Notes under the pieces: model-generated
Seen by the model: the letters and a program-made list of their open reading frames with translations, nothing else
The model's database searches: none
Told to the model about the DNA's origin: nothing
Position numbers and translations under genes: made by a program
Part shown: positions 12,239 to 27,500 of the stretch, in pieces
How the letters are laid out: each line of letters begins with the position of its first letter
How positions within the stretch are numbered: position 1 is the stretch's first letter
NCBI GenBank assembly: GCA_936440205.1
Contig: OW387133.1
Span: 52,540,374-52,604,373, forward strand
DNA from: Lepidonotus clava
Taxonomy: Eukaryota; Annelida; Polychaeta; Phyllodocida; Polynoidae
DNA length: 64,000 nt
Direction of reading: 5' to 3'

Positions 12239-12514
12239 TTGCCATTCGGAAAGTATCGACGTCCAGGACATTCCAATATAATATTCTCACTTATGGTTAA
12301 TGGCCATTGGTTTCAGATTTGTAAAGTCTGGAGACATGGCAGAAGTATCAACATATTATGGACATTCCAATATCATATCATTACTTTAAGTTTAGATTTA
12401 TAAGTGTCTTCACTCATCATTAACGGTACACACCTTCATATATATTCATTCTATTATTTAAGTATTATATTTCACTTGTGTAAAATGTTGTTCATAATTT
12501 AACGGTAACAATTG

Positions 12515-12520
12515 AATAAA
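12515..12520 (+). terminator. KIZ poly(A) signal AATAAA
   Basis: Canonical hexamer 277 nt after the KIZ stop codon, the first one downstream on the + strand. It is followed within 30 nt by a GT-rich ACTGGTGTCAGG stretch. It is the likely end of the KIZ transcript. Confidence 0.6.
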
Positions 12521-12544
12521 AGGATATATATTGACTGGTGTCAG

Positions 12545-15500
12545 GATTCTTTAAACTTCTATAAATGAAACTAGGTCTATATGAATAATTTTAGTGGCGA
12601 ATATCAATCTTATGGTACATGTGAAAATACTGCCAGAAATTGATTCTTTAAAACGAAGATGTTGCAGAAGGGGGTAGTTCTGTATCTACGCTTTGAGTCA
12701 GCATAACTCAAATGAAAGAAAACATGGTAATGTTCTGAAACAGGAAGGAATTCTAAAACAACTTTAGAAATTCGATATTCAATAACTTATATCCTTAGAA
12801 TATTAAGTTTCAGCCACAGTGGAAAATTTCTGCAAGGGTTTCTTAATATTCTTGGATGTTTCCGATCTAATTATTTCACATTACGTTCGACATATATGCT
12901 TTGTCGCGTAAAAAGTGTATCAACTGTATTGTTTCCAACGGGGCTAAAAGTGTCATGCCAAATTTCGTTCCCACTTTCTGTAATACTGAGGAACCCCTTT
13001 CAACGTCTTTATCACGTTATCACCATCTCTATAAATTGGAAATAAACAGCTACAGCTATTTGTGATTCGTAAGGAAGTCGAGAAAGACAAAACGCCGAAA
13101 AAGACTAAATGTACTCCATTATGGATCTGTAGAATTTATTCAACAAACAAAATTTTACACCAACAACAACTGTTGACCCGTATCCTGAAACGGACTGTGA
13201 TCAAAATTCGTGTCCCCCTTTTATTCCACATGTATCACTTGTCGATACATTCCACCGACGTTTTCACACCTTTTGTACAAGTTGATTCACTTTAGTTCAA
13301 CAGCATCTCTTTAAATAAGACTGGGAAAGTGGTAACGAGTGGATTTCTCACAGAGTAGCCTAAAATTATGATACAATTTAAATTGCCGGTGCAGACCTGA
13401 TTCAGTCTTTTAGGCCCTTTCTGAATTTAATCTCGGACACAATGATTTTTTAGCACCTTGTCTACCATTGTTTATTTACAAAAGTGCGTATTCTTAAATC
13501 TGACAATTCGCTAAGTGAGATATCTGTATATAGGACTAAGGTTGTGTATGTGAATGCTCCCAATTTTGAGACCTTTGTATAGTATACTTCTAATATTTCT
13601 CATTTTAAGAGAAAACGCCCAAAAGCACTTTCCGAATCTTAACCATGAATAAAGCGCAAGTCCATACAATATAAAACCAGTTCAGATTATAAACTGGGAA
13701 ATATTCTGACGGCTCCATACAGCTTACAAAAAGGATGAAACATTTAAAGTGGTTCTGATAAAAACAACTACGAGTAGAAAAGTTTGATAAAGCTCAGCTG
13801 TTGGGTAGGGTGGCAGAGCAATAATGGATTGTGGAAGTTCTCTTTGTCCCTAGTTGGAAGAACTGTGAGCTTTACGCCACAGCGACTTCAAAAATCACAT
13901 CATGGTGAAAGCATGGTTGTTGACGATTGTGATGTTGACTATTTAGTCTTCTTAAGTGATGCATGACGGGGTTCAAAAGCAGGAAATCGAACCGTAAAGG
14001 CTGGTTTTGATGCCAGATCCTTGGGTGTAAGGAAACAAAAATTATTAAACTTTGGAAATTTGTGACCATTTTTCGGATTGCACTTCAGTTGGGGTTTAGC
14101 AAAAATTACTCTCGATAAAGATAAGTGTGTTAACGGGTCGTACAATGGGAATTCCAAACGTAGATATTTGGTATAACATGCAAATGAAAAAAATAAAGAA
14201 CATTCTGTAACAATCAATAGGTAATATCACAGACCCAGTGAAGTTCACTAAATAATCATTGCTTCGGCAAAATCTTGAAACGTAAAGAAAGGATTAACAA
14301 ACAACCTGATTGATTTCATACATCAAGCCATAAATCAATGAAATAATTACAACTATACAGTTCACAGTATTCTTTAGTACCTTTTCCTAGTAATATACAC
14401 CTTAAATATGTTAAATCTATGTATACTGGTATTTGTGGCATTCAAATTTCAACTTATCCTGTTTGGATTGACATACTACTCTTCAACTCATCCTGTTTGA
14501 CTGTTTATATTGCTCATATGGGACACATTGAGCCAGTTGAGCTAGTATACAGAAGTACTTTATATACCAATAATGAATATATTTGGTCAATAACAGAAGT
14601 GACACAAAATTATTTACATTGCAAACTCGAAACTACTTTATACAAATAATAAGGTCATAATAATGTCTAATTTTATGTATATATAACCGAATTTCTAAAG
14701 TGCACGATTCATCAAACGTATTTATAACCTCGGATAAATCCAGCTTCTTAATATAATTGAAGGGGCTTGAAACAGAACGTCGGTGATCACTGGTGAGCTG
14801 CTATCATAAAGCGACTCAGTGTAATTTCATATTGTAAACGTGCCGAACAAAGGAAATAATACCTCGGTATGTCCTAAGTACAATTCCTGTAAATTGAATA
14901 CATTCTCTTAGTTATGAAAATACTATCTATCTCTGCGGTCCGTCTACAGTGCAATCAGTGATCCCGCAAGTGACTAACTTTGCATCCCATTTCTGAAAGA
15001 TGACAAGGATGACCGAGTGATGACTGATATGAAAGGACACGACACGACCCGACTAAGGTGATATGCAAATGGACGTCAAGCCCAGGGTGATGAGCTGAAC
15101 GGTTGGCAGCACGGACGTGGGCACGGGGAAATACTGTACATCGTTTAAAAGGGGAAACTTCGTGCAGGAAGACCTCCGTTTGACCCATAGACGTTGCAAG
15201 CCAAAAGTGATATTCTGTATTTCAATTGCTTTAAACACACTAGAATTCTTTTCGCATTGCCGAGGCTTCCTATGACTCACTTTGGTGTTGCTGTCTTAAA
15301 AGTAAAAAACTGACACAGTCACGGGATTAATACAATTCAGTGTTGAACTGTTTATATAGACATGGCGTTTGACATAGTATTCTTTTGACTTTCCCTTCCT
15401 TTATCGATATACTGAACACTGGTCTTGAGTAATAACCGTGACAACACTTTCACTTTTGTATACAAATTGGCACCATCTAAATTGGAAAGTACATAAAAAA

Positions 15501-16300
15501 AACTTCAAAATTCTCCACATATACATCTGACATTTAAATTTCCAAAATTGCACAAGTACACTCAAATGAATTGAACAACCCTATATTATTTGGAAATGGG
15601 AAATAAACAGTGCTGTATTTTATATGTACAATATGGGCAATACATAATGAATTCAAGTTTATAATTACACTTTTGTCACATATTTCCACATTTTATACAA
15701 GACTTTTTAGTTTTGGATTGGAATTTCATTCATTATTATGCGTACATATGAAGTACCAGTACATCCATCCAAATTCCATTCAATATTATTCATACACTTC
15801 TGTACCAAACCTCCATGAGAGCAAATTTTGTACATGTTTTCAGCAATAATGACTCAATAGCAACACCTGTGCCAGTTCAAATATCATTAATTATTTTCTG
15901 TATGGTCAATATATTTTTTTCCCGCACAAAAAAATAACTGATAGTTAACCTTCGTCAATCAGAAGTGACTCTTATGGAAAAGAAATCAATCTAATACTTG
16001 TGACCTCGCACCTATCATTAATGTGTTTCCCTACCAATTTATGGCAGATGAACAGGAACCAGTGTCCACTTTTTGCACAAACCTGTACAGCATGTGAGCG
16101 TTAGAAATACAAGCTATGAGGTGAACAGTGAACCTTTTAAGCAGTGATAAGTGCCAACCAAATGCTGGTGGAGCGCGACTCACACTTCACACAACTCATA
16201 CTAGAAATCACAGCACCAGGGCGGTTGTGGGCAGCATTGGTGTATGGGCATGATTAAGAGCGGCGAGTGGGGCAGTTGGATGCAGAGGTCACTTATCTTT
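12545..16300. other. Convergent intergenic region between KIZ and ITPR
   Basis: AT-rich DNA with no gene that I can support. The several 60-90 codon open frames on either strand have no family resemblance and no splice support. Its right part may be ITPR 3' UTR if the first poly(A) signal is not used. Confidence 0.6.
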
Positions 16301-16302
16301 TT

Positions 16303-16317
16303 TTTAATCATTTTAAT
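16303..16317 (-). terminator. Candidate ITPR poly(A) signals (two ATTAAA)
   Basis: On the - strand, two ATTAAA hexamers (16312-16317 and 16303-16308) lie about 335 nt past the ITPR stop codon. ATTAAA is the commonest variant signal. I saw no AATAAA nearer on this strand. Confidence 0.35.
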
Positions 16318-16650
16318 GCAGCTTCACATACAAGATATTTGGTCTTCCAGTTGCAAGAACCAGTAAAATGGTCACTTTAGGGTCCAGTACCCTGTGCCGT
16401 CCAACATTGCTGCGGTGGTCATTGACATTCCCACTCCTATCCCTCCGAACGTTGCCAGGATACCAATATATTTTCGACTGAACCAGCAACCTATTTAACC
16501 GACTTTTATTAGATTCACAGAATAGGCCGGGTTGATTATGAACAGTTCTGTGAGAATAATAAAACTCCAACACTAGCTGGCTCGCCTTGCCTGTAACATA
16601 CATCGTGACCCAATACACAGTGTCTCTGACCACACCGCCCCTGCCCCCGC

Positions 16651-19600
16651 TCAGACGGCGTTCTGCCCCATCCCGCCCAGCGGCATGGCCGGCGTGTTGA
16701 GCAGCCCGATGCGCTGCTTCTGTTTGCGCTGCTCCGTCATCTGCTCCTTGAGCTCAGTGAGCTGCTGGGACAGGGTCAGCACCAGTTTGTTGGTCGACTC
16801 GAGCTGCTGCTGCAGGTTGCGCAGCTCGTTCTGCTCACCCTCACTGTCGTCCGCCGCCAGCGACATGGCGCGCATACGGGGGAACCAGTCCAAGTTCTTC
16901 TCCTGGGGACACAGAAAGGGATCGGTGTTTTTTTTTAAATAATTATTTTCTTATTCATTTCATCACCTCTTTCTATAAATATAGTTTTCCGATAACTCGT
17001 ACAGTTACTGCTTACAGAAGAACACGTGTGAAAAACAGGGTCGCCTGTTTTGTGTTTTTTAAATGAATATTATTGCATTTTATTGTTCTAATGTAATTGG
17101 CTGTGTGCGGATACACGTTTCTGTTCTTTATGCATACAAATCACCCAGCATCTTACTAATATGGATAACGACCTCGGGCGGCCCATACATAATATAGGAG
17201 ACACCTCAACTCTTTAGGTAAAGTGTATGACCAAAGTACTGCCTCCAAATTGCTAGTAGTAAGTACTATAGCAGTGGTAATCATGGTAAAACGGTATCGA
17301 GAATATTCCTGCACATAAATACTATCTTACCTTAACCATGGTATAGACGTAACTCTCAGGCCCCGTGAACTCGGTGGGGTCTTTGACTTTGATAAGCACA
17401 ATGAAGTAGAGGTAGTGCCACATGTTGTGTTCCGACTTACAATGCTCCTCAAACGACACAGCCTTATTGTCGAAGGCTGATCGATCAAGACCTGTAACCA
17501 CAAGTGTCTACATCTTAGATTACTACCGATAATGTATACATATGATTTCTTGGGACAGGGTACGTATTTTTTGTGATGTTTTTTCCTCACAAACACTTAG
17601 TATATACATTTACAAAAAAGACATGTAGCATTTGGTAATATACTTACTTATTTCATTATGCGTGCAAATAGAAAATTATTAGAGGATTTATCTTGATGTT
17701 ACTGACAGAATTGTCTTACCGCACACAAAACATGTGTTTTTAAGAATTTCTTCTTTCTGTTGCTTCTCGCTCCTCAAGTCGGCAAAGGTGTCAATGATGA
17801 CACCAAAGATGAGGTTGAGTACGATAATGATGACAATGAAGAAGAACAGAAGATCGTAGATAACCCGCGCCACAAACAGGGGTTCCTAAAACATTCACAA
17901 GGAAAAGTAATTAATAGTTCTGTCCTACGGTCCTGGAAGTAGTAAATACCGAGAAGTCTGTTCATAAATGGTCCCCACGCAAACCAAGCGATCATATTTG
18001 AAGTCAACAATTCAGACGTTTTTTTCTCAAGCTATGTTGTATGTTGTATATCTTGAAATACATTTCTAATGCCTGATATAAAGCAAATACATTTATAATT
18101 GTCAGTGTAGCATAATGATGAGTGTATTATAGCGTGTTTCCTTTTTATGTGTAAAGTGAAAGAAGTGTGCTTTAATGAAAAAAGAAATAACAATTTTGCA
18201 TAGGCAACACTGTTTCGTTAGATTTGCTCCGTCTAAGTTTTTGTCAGACTTGTGCAGCTCGAACAAATAGGTCAATAGAAGCACGTTTAGTCGAAAGCAA
18301 TTCCTGCAATGTATTGACATATGTACATAAAGAATCTGTCAGAAATCCTCGGTCAGAAATAAATCATCCAAAGTCAAGACAAAATGCTCTTGCCACAACT
18401 AAGCTTAAGTACCACACTTGCCAATGGCCTTTTAGAGGCCAAGGCAAATAATTTACCTGCATTTTTTCTGTTGCTGTCGGGTATAAATGCAATGGTTAAA
18501 TGAATAACAGTAAATGAAAAAAAAAATTCCGATAGCGTTGTTATTAAATTCAGTTTACTGTCATTGTTAAGTAGGAGTATATGAGAGTTGTAGAGGACAA
18601 TAAGTTCCTCTCAGAGAGAGACAAAAAAAAACTAACGGTCCTTTGGCCCTGTTCATGTGCAGTACATCAAATGTAAGAATGTCTCAGGTCGTTGTGTAAC
18701 ATTTGGACCTCAATGCTAGACTTTTTGCATTTAATTCTGCCATACAATCAGCCTGTCGAGTTGTTAGTCTGAAAACCAATGTCCTGATAGCCGGTTCATG
18801 TTAAAACAATGCCAGAAAAAAGAAAACTGTCTAAACTCCTTGCACAACTACATTTTTCCTAACTAAATTCATTCAAATGTAAAATAAATTTTGATAGAAG
18901 AGACAAAATGAACGACTGTTATATTAATCTACAAGGATTCTTATGATACTGATCAAAACATTCCATTTAAACACCTAACATTGAGAATTATTAAGCATTA
19001 ATAGTCCTATGCATATGCAACAGGCATTAAAATAAAGGGGTATATTCTTGCAAACAGGCAAGATCCTTATCACAAGAACATAGATGACTAATACAAAACT
19101 GGAATTATCTATCAGCCATTTAAGACTGTTGGCTGTTGTTTACCAAAAACCATCTCTTAATTCAAAATTAACAGCATGCAAGAAAACAAGAGAATATACT
19201 TGACTACTTGCTAAGGTAGGTGACTTCGCTTGATCAAACTATACATGGCAATCAATTGTTAGCAGTCCAATAATGGGAGCACGAACTGTTAAAAGTGACA
19301 GATTTTAGTCATAACGATTTGAAATGACACAGAAAAACTACCGGTGGGGATATTCTGCACCTAATTCTGACCGGGTCTAAGAATGGCCGCACTGGGCCTA
19401 GGTACACATCTATACAGTCCTTTCAGACCAGTCCAGTTGGGGGGGGGGGGGGCATTTTATAATCGTGTAATCATTCGTTCATGTACGGAAAGTTCAAATG
19501 TCCAACTGACTAAACTTGCCTGTTGGTGATAATGCATTGAACACAGAACGTATCTTCAAACGAAATGTTTGTTGTCAAGATAGAATTTCATTTAAAAAAA

Positions 19601-22600
19601 CCTTATGTAAGTGTAGATAGATTTTAAATATAAATCTGACACGTTCTGGAAATAAAAAAATATGGAAGTGTAGAAAGAACTTAAATATTAATCTGACACG
19701 TTCGGGAAAAAAAGACATCTCTTCGCGAAAAGGAATTTTTTTTAAAGAACTATGGCAATAACAAAATTAATAGGTACAAAAATCTGTGTTAAAAATTAAA
19801 GAGTCAGGGGTCGCCTATAATGTACGTACTGTACTGCTGGGCTTTCTGAGCACGTCGCCGATGCCGCCACCATTTCGCAGTCCTTCGTTGAGCGTGGTGA
19901 TGATACACATGATGAGCGAGTCACAGTGCCGCTCCTTGTCCTCCTCCCCATCATCACCATCCTTTGTCGGGGCCAACTCCGACGTGGAGGCTGGACGAGG
20001 AAAAACAAATGCCATGAGGTGAGTCGTTTTGTGTTAATTCTTTTGTTTATTTTGCTTATTGAATATAATCCCCTCATAAATATGTTTAATTTAAGTTTTG
20101 AAATATGTTATACGGAAAAAGAAATTCTGTACGTCCCCAAAGATGTGGTTTTTTTTTTATTAAAAGATAATACAATGCTGCTCTCAGAAGGGCTTTAAGA
20201 TTTAACCATTTAAAGACAATGGCAACAAGGCACACCCAATGTCTTGTAGCAGACATGGACACAAAAGTCATGACTCTATCTATACAAGCATGCATTCTAA
20301 CATATAAAGTGTAAAAGAACCAGAATTAAAATTTCAATGGCTCCTCTCGTTAAATGTTAATATTTTAACCCAGGACACGTTGTAAAGGGCGAATACTTTT
20401 TTCATTTACTAATTTCATCCAAGCTTATCCATTCTAAGCAGCGGTTTCAATTTTGTCTGCACACACTCACATGACTCTGTGAGGTTCTTGAGTATATTGT
20501 GCATCGCGTCGGCTGTACAGCCCCGCTCGGCCGAGCACGAGCCGTCTGCCATGCCTCCCGTGCCGGCCGCCATCTTGGCCGCACTGCCAGCCGCACTGCT
20601 GGCTGCTGCCCCAGCAGCCGCTCCGATTCCTGCTGTGGTGGCACCACCGGAAACCATAGTCGCAGCTGCTTTGACTACATCTGTGAAGGAGGGAAACCCA
20701 GTGTGAGGGAATCATGTATGAAAACAACAATGAAGAGCCTAATTTCTTAATTTGTTTTTTTTCAATTCATTAACCACATTCATTTATGCAATGATCTTCC
20801 ATGTATATGTATATATTTACTTATAGTAGATACATTAACCTATAGTAATGATCGCCCAATACTTTTCATTTTTAGTATGTTTTTTTTAATTGAAGTCCAA
20901 TTTCTGTATTAGTTCTTCTATTACAAGTTCTGCCATGTGTATTGCCGAAGCAAGTGCAATACATTTAATAGTCCCTACACCTTATTATGGTCGATAAAGT
21001 GGGGATGAGAGAAATTGCCTTTTTGCGCATATCTACAAAGTTTAGTGAGTTTAACGATGCAATTACAGTGAGATTGTTTCAATAGGTTTATGCACATTCA
21101 TAGTCATACGCATAATTCCTGTGTAAGTCTCCCACTTAAGATATATCTACAGTAACATTCCAAACACACCATCCCCGACCCTTACCTGCATTAACGACAC
21201 CGTCAAGGCTTTCTACTTCGATCAAGAAGTCATCTTTGAAAAAGATGAATCCGACGATGGAGAAGAGATAAATGAGGATGACGGCGAGAACCGCCGTCAG
21301 CAGGATGGAGCGACCGTTTTTTGTCACCGACCTAATGACGTTGAGCAGCGTCTCCTCCCGGTAGACAACGTCCAGCAACTGTTCAACAAGTAGAGGTTAG
21401 TTCTCTTTACCACATACACACAGAGGTACGGCGACCACCGCGCGGGGACTCCCGGGCCTTCTATGCCCACGGCCAGGTCAAACCCAGAGTGCACGAGTCG
21501 ACTGAGGTACTGTGAACAACTTGAAGTCAGTTCGGAAAGAAGAGAAGTGGTGAGTGTACTACAGCAAAGCAGGAACTCCTAAGGGATTTATATTTTATAT
21601 TGCCTCTATTGATTATATTGATCAGTGATGATAGTAATTGAAATAATCAGAATAGCGTTTAAATATATATCTAAAGTGTCTTTATCTATAAATTTTATAA
21701 ATCAAAAATTGATTCATTATACAAAGGTTTACTAGGAAATATATGTTTGAAAAGATGTGTTAAGGACGGTATTCAGGTGAATCTCATTTGCAAGTTAACT
21801 AGAAAAAAGGAGATACACCCCAAGTCTAAAATATCAGGATCACGATAATTCATTGTCAATTATATGTCATAAAACGGCCTGGCTTAGACCATACACAATT
21901 TGATACTCTCCAAAATAGATAAAAGGAATAGTTTTATTATTTTTTTAATTACTGCTTTGACAAAATTGGTAATTTATGAAATTTTAGTGAAATTGACATT
22001 CCGCGGTGGCCTACAGTATTTTGTCCTATCTACGTTGGATGGGGGATCAAGGGAGGGTCATACCAGTGCACGATTGCAAAGATCTTTGGATAACAAAGTG
22101 CATATGAGAAAGACAATTTCGTCAACACCTTATTGAATACTTGATAAATACTTCGATACAGGTATGTTACGTTTTAATTAACATAATCATCATAACAGCA
22201 CACATTCCCATATAATTTTGTTGCACACACAACTTGATGACATGAATACATATAAGGACAAAATTAATATCGTTGCATAAATGGGGAAACTGACTGCAGA
22301 GATCGACCGAGAATCATAAATCAGTAAGGAAGAGTATACATTATTATCAAACACTGGAGACAACAGAGTGGGAGGAAGGGATTTGGATAAAAGACTAGTC
22401 GTGCAGAAAAAATATCATTACCACTGAGTCGAGAAGTTGGAAAAACATATCAGGCCAAGAATCAAAGGGGCAAGAATACATTGAACAGAAACAGAAAAGA
22501 AAGATAACGGTTCTATATAGGCAGTGGTCACCTGTAGAAGTCATTAAATCTACATCCATGTTCGTTTACTGTAGCTGCTCTTTTACTTGTCTAGAGGAAT

Positions 22601-24535
22601 ACAACACACATTCCCACCCTTTGTGTGGCTATTAGCGTTAAAAAGGCAGTGCACAGCGAGAGAATCCCTCAAATTAATACATTTCTGAAATGTCTATAAG
22701 AAATAAAATGTGCATCGCAAATTCATTTCTCACATTATATATCCTAAATCTAAACAAACATTTCTCCTACATATTCTAGAGGTTTCATAGGATAGTCTTA
22801 AATTATTACAATACCATGACAAATAAACTAGCCTAAAAAATATAACTACCAATCATCTTAAAACTTGTCTAGGCCTGTTTAATTAAACAGAGCTATACTA
22901 GAAACAATATTCCACCATATAGATTTATTCAACTTAAGTATCTATTGTTAAAGGCTTCTGGCAGGAGCCCCTTACTTACCAGGAGGCTATAGAAAAACTC
23001 GTGGACACATAGGCCGAGCGTGGAGACGAGGAGATACCCCATCTGGTAGATGAACTCAAAGTCCATCAGGATGTTCTTCACGGTCTTGGTAAACGTGCCG
23101 CGGTTACCCATTAAACTGACTAGGAAGACGATACCGTTCAGCACCTAGGGAATCGTGACGAACATATAGAAATCAATCAGCAGTCTTACAATATCAAACA
23201 AATACTATGCTACTTATAGGACGAAACGGGTTATCTTTTTAAAGCTTTTCGTTTGACAGGATTCTCCCCCACCTATATAGCAATATACAGGGATTTAACT
23301 CAGGGTTAATGAAGAAATCCGAAGCCCCAGAAAGAAAATATGAAATTGTCTTAAAATGCTATAAAACGTAATTGAATATAGTATTTTCAAAAATTATTAT
23401 TTGGCGTGATGATGTGAAAAAATCTTAAATCAGATAAAAATATGAAGACTTACATGCCTGAAAATAACAAATGACTTGCCTAAGTATAAATACTTTTACT
23501 ATATATTTCTTCATCATTAGGCTCTTATTCAGTTATAACATATGTGCCGAAACCTCTTACATTTAGAGTTCCGAGAAGGAAGAGCGTAGGTTCAAGTCCG
23601 ACAGAGAATATAAGTCTCATAATGGTAGATGCGATGAGTGTGCGCACCCCCGACGGGCGGGGGAGGGTGATGACGATGGCCAGCGACAGGAACATGGCGG
23701 CCCAGACCAGGGCCGAGAGCCGGGGATCCAACTCTGTCAAAACAACAGCAATTTAAGACTGTAGGTTTGGGTGATAAGTACACTGTTCATATACTATATT
23801 GTTCTACCTGACTCAAACAAAGCTCAATTCGAACAAGACTAAAGGAGAGAAAGATGGATGCAACGTCTCTCACCAATTGTCTTAGTTTGATGGATTAATC
23901 CGTGTCATTGCCATATTGATCCACTCCGTTAAAAAATATATTGTATTTACCGGTACAGAAACTTTTTTTTCACAAACACAGAAGAGATATAATACATGAT
24001 TGGGCAATTACACATTACATATAAAATATATTCATTCCCCGAACGAATCTTTTAAGGTGGCGATTAATGATGAAACCCTATAAAGATGCATGTATGGATA
24101 TCACACTGAACTGTTGCGAACACAGCTGCGACATATATACACAGACTCAAAACAATGTCTGATGATTACGAAAAAAAAAAAAAATCTGAATCACCAAAAT
24201 TCTTTTTTTTCCTGAATCAAATTCCTATGGAAATGGCATAGACTAATGTTTGCCAGCATGAATTTAGGAAAGAATTATTTTTTAATAAATAATGTCTGAT
24301 GATTACGTTACTTTTAGATAACGCTTTCTATACGAAGTCCCTATAAGGCCTATAAACTCATTATTCCCTGTGAAGCTTCTGGCTTAAGCTGTGGCCACAG
24401 CGGTCCACTCACCTGCAGTCGTCCCACTGAATGGGTAGAAGAAGGCCACGAGCAGATTGATGAGCACGGCAAAGTTAAATGAGATGCTGGACCACAAGAA
24501 CATGTGTGAACTGAACCAGAATAGCAGGGGGTTGG
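16651..24535 (-). CDS. ITPR: ITPR exons 28-36: six-helix channel and C-terminal tail
   Basis: Membrane helices: [20 protein letters not shown] (24413-24535), [16 protein letters not shown] and [19 protein letters not shown] (23561-23733), the 22980-23144 segment, [20 protein letters not shown] (21186-21378), and the pore-lining [20 protein letters not shown] (17720-17885). The pore loop with GGGIGD is in 19830-19990. The linker zinc site CFVCG plus [13 protein letters not shown] spans 17720-17885 and 17331-17491. The last exon 16651-16902 encodes [12 protein letters not shown] and a coiled-coil tail ending [18 protein letters not shown], with stop TGA. Confidence 0.97.
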
Positions 24536-27500
24536 CTGGAAGAGAGAAGAGTACCACATTTAGTGAGGGACCAAAGATTTAGTGGTTGTTGTTATCAGTT
24601 GCACATCTGTCCTGTCTGATTATGTTTAAGTGATGGTATACGATGATAGAAGCAAATTATGTTTTTATTTTTTTTAATACGACAAAAATGTTATTATCAT
24701 TTTTTTTAGAGATACTTTATTAATCTCCCGGTATACAAATTAACAGGTATTGCTAGTTTACATTGTATTTCCAGCGTAGCCGTGTGCAATTATCTAACCA
24801 GATTTGTTTCACACAGTTCAACATACTTCAGCATTAAATACATTAAATAGATCTGCTATTTAATTGCTGGATATTTAAATATCATAATAATCTTTAGTTC
24901 TGTTATATCGTGTATATTTTATTTTGAAGGGATAAGTGACTAACAAAGACTGATTTTTGTCTTAGATTACATCCTACCTCTGAGCTTTTTCTGCCACTTC
25001 ATCTCAGCAAACATGTCCTCATGCCTGTCGAAGAAGTCGGAGACTTTGCTGCCTTGGTCATCTCGCTCGGCCGTGTAGTAGACCTTCTGTTTGGTCTCTA
25101 CCGTCAGGTACTCGCACACCTCGGGGATCGGGAACACGATCTGTTCCATCGTGCGGTCATGGCGCACGATCTGAAAACCAGAGATACTCAGTTATGGTGT
25201 GATCAGTCATTGTCTCGAGTAAATACTATCATACTATATAGTCAACATCGAAGTGAAAGCACGTATATGAAATTACATTCGCTGGGCATGTTAGAAAACC
25301 GACCATGCCGAGACAGGCCTGGATAATAACGAATTTGATTCAATCTATCATCTATTGTTTACGTAGATCGAAAAGGTAGTTTAGCCCTTTATATAAATCG
25401 TAGCAGTAAGAAAAAGTTAAAGAAAACAACACAGTGTTAAAATACTAAATTTACAATGTTTATAACAAAACAGGCACAATTACAGCATAATAATTGCACA
25501 TGCTATAGGCTTAGTTATATTAGACACAGACATCCCTTCCATAGCAAATTAACCCTTTGACTATTATGGCAGATTTTGACTAGTGATCAAAAGCATAACT
25601 CCAAAATACTCCTCATATAAAATTTAACACAACAGTCCAAGCGTACCTCAATCTGGGCTGTGTGCCTTGCATAGTACTCGAGCGCTTGGTCCCCTGGTAT
25701 ATCACTGATCGGTTTGAGGAGACTGGCCAGATCCTTGTTGTGATTAGCCAACTGGAGTAGAAAAGAACAATGTTTGCAGAGCTGTGCTACACTAACAATG
25801 CTACACATTAAGCTTATGTACATACTTGGCCAGTCATATAAAGATAACAAACTTATCTGGAAGATCATGTGTAAACTTGAAGATGCTTAATAAATCTTTT
25901 ATATATATATTTGTAATTCAAATAATGTTATTACATATATCAGATTACATTATGAAATGATGACATCGTTATCTATATCAATAGCCATTCATTGTCACGC
26001 ATGCCTGAAAAAACTACATTTGTATTCTGAACTCTCAGGATACACAGTCCAATATAGTGTAGCCCCCAAACCTACCTGGTGGGCCAGGATGTAGATGTTG
26101 TGGCCGACGTCTCGGGGGTTGGCCGTCTCCTCCTCGTCTTCGTCCTCCTCCTCCCCGTCGTCCTCCTCGTCCATGGTCTCAGCCTGGTGGTACGCCTGCT
26201 TGGAGACGTCCACCTGGGGGCACACAGAGACACCACTTTAACCAACTATGACCAGTCGTCCTGAGGGCATTCTCTGATTAGTGTTGTAAAGGGAGAGTGG
26301 GTGCATCATTCTTATTCTTAATGTGCTCAATCAACTACCTATTGGGGGTTTTCCGTCTTAAATCGTATTACTTTCTCTTGTCAGTTTAGGTATTAAAGGT
26401 GACTTGAAAGCTTGAGATTCACGTTTACAGGTGTTGGTAGTCGTTCTTTTACATACATGTATTAGTTGTCTAATAACGTCTATTTTGGTGCTGCTAGTTG
26501 TCAAATAGCATTCTTTTTTGGTGTTACCGGTACTTATGGAATTCATCTGGGAAGGGTCAGAATCTTTCTGTGCTTCGGAAGATTCTCAGTTTCACCGAGT
26601 TAAACGATTTTTTAAACCCTTATGCGAAGCAAAGGTAGGAACATGAGTATATAAACATATCTGGGGGAAAGAGTTTCCGAAACCATCAGGAGAGAAAGAT
26701 AAAGCCACGAAAGCTGGAAACGGAATGTTTAGTTCCAGGACTTCCTGCCATTCTTTTAGCCATTCAGACCTTTACTTCATTAATTTCTTAACCTCAAACA
26801 ACATTTGCTTTATTTACACTTGTTTGACTCCAGAGCCCAGGATACGCAGATATCGGTTTGGCAGTTTTCAATAAAAAGTCCTGTTACCGTTCGTTGGCCG
26901 AGAAAAGTACAATGTAAACAACGTGGGTTCTCAGGAAATGAAACAATGTTTCATTCAACTCAGCTCATGTGTGTCATTTGGCAAAAGAGTAAGCGATGCC
27001 AAAAGTACACAGCATATAAGGATCTTAATTACTTATACTCTATAAGAGAATTTCCCTGTGTAAGAGACTATTTCCAAATAGAATCAGTTGGTCACGCCAC
27101 TTATACATATCATATCGTCAGTTATCAACGTATTGTAAAGCGACTACACTATTACTAATGCCAGAGATTCGTCGTATTTCCCCTTATATGTAATGCATGC
27201 ACCAGCAGCGAGAGTGAACAAAGAGTATGCACTTAAAGAAAAAGAAAAATCTTGTCATTGGAGACCTTTTAAATGATTTACTGTTGACTAAACTACTCGT
27301 TGGCATGCAGGTTTCTCAAAGTAAACTTCGTATATTCCCAGGACCATATCGTGCAAAGAATTTGTGTTTGAATCAAGTTTTTACTTTTCCTACTTATCAT
27401 AGATTTGCACTTAAACTTATTTTACCTCTATCTTAACTGTAATACATCTTAATTTGACCAGTTACTCATTATTGATTCATGAACTTGATTTGTAATGTAT

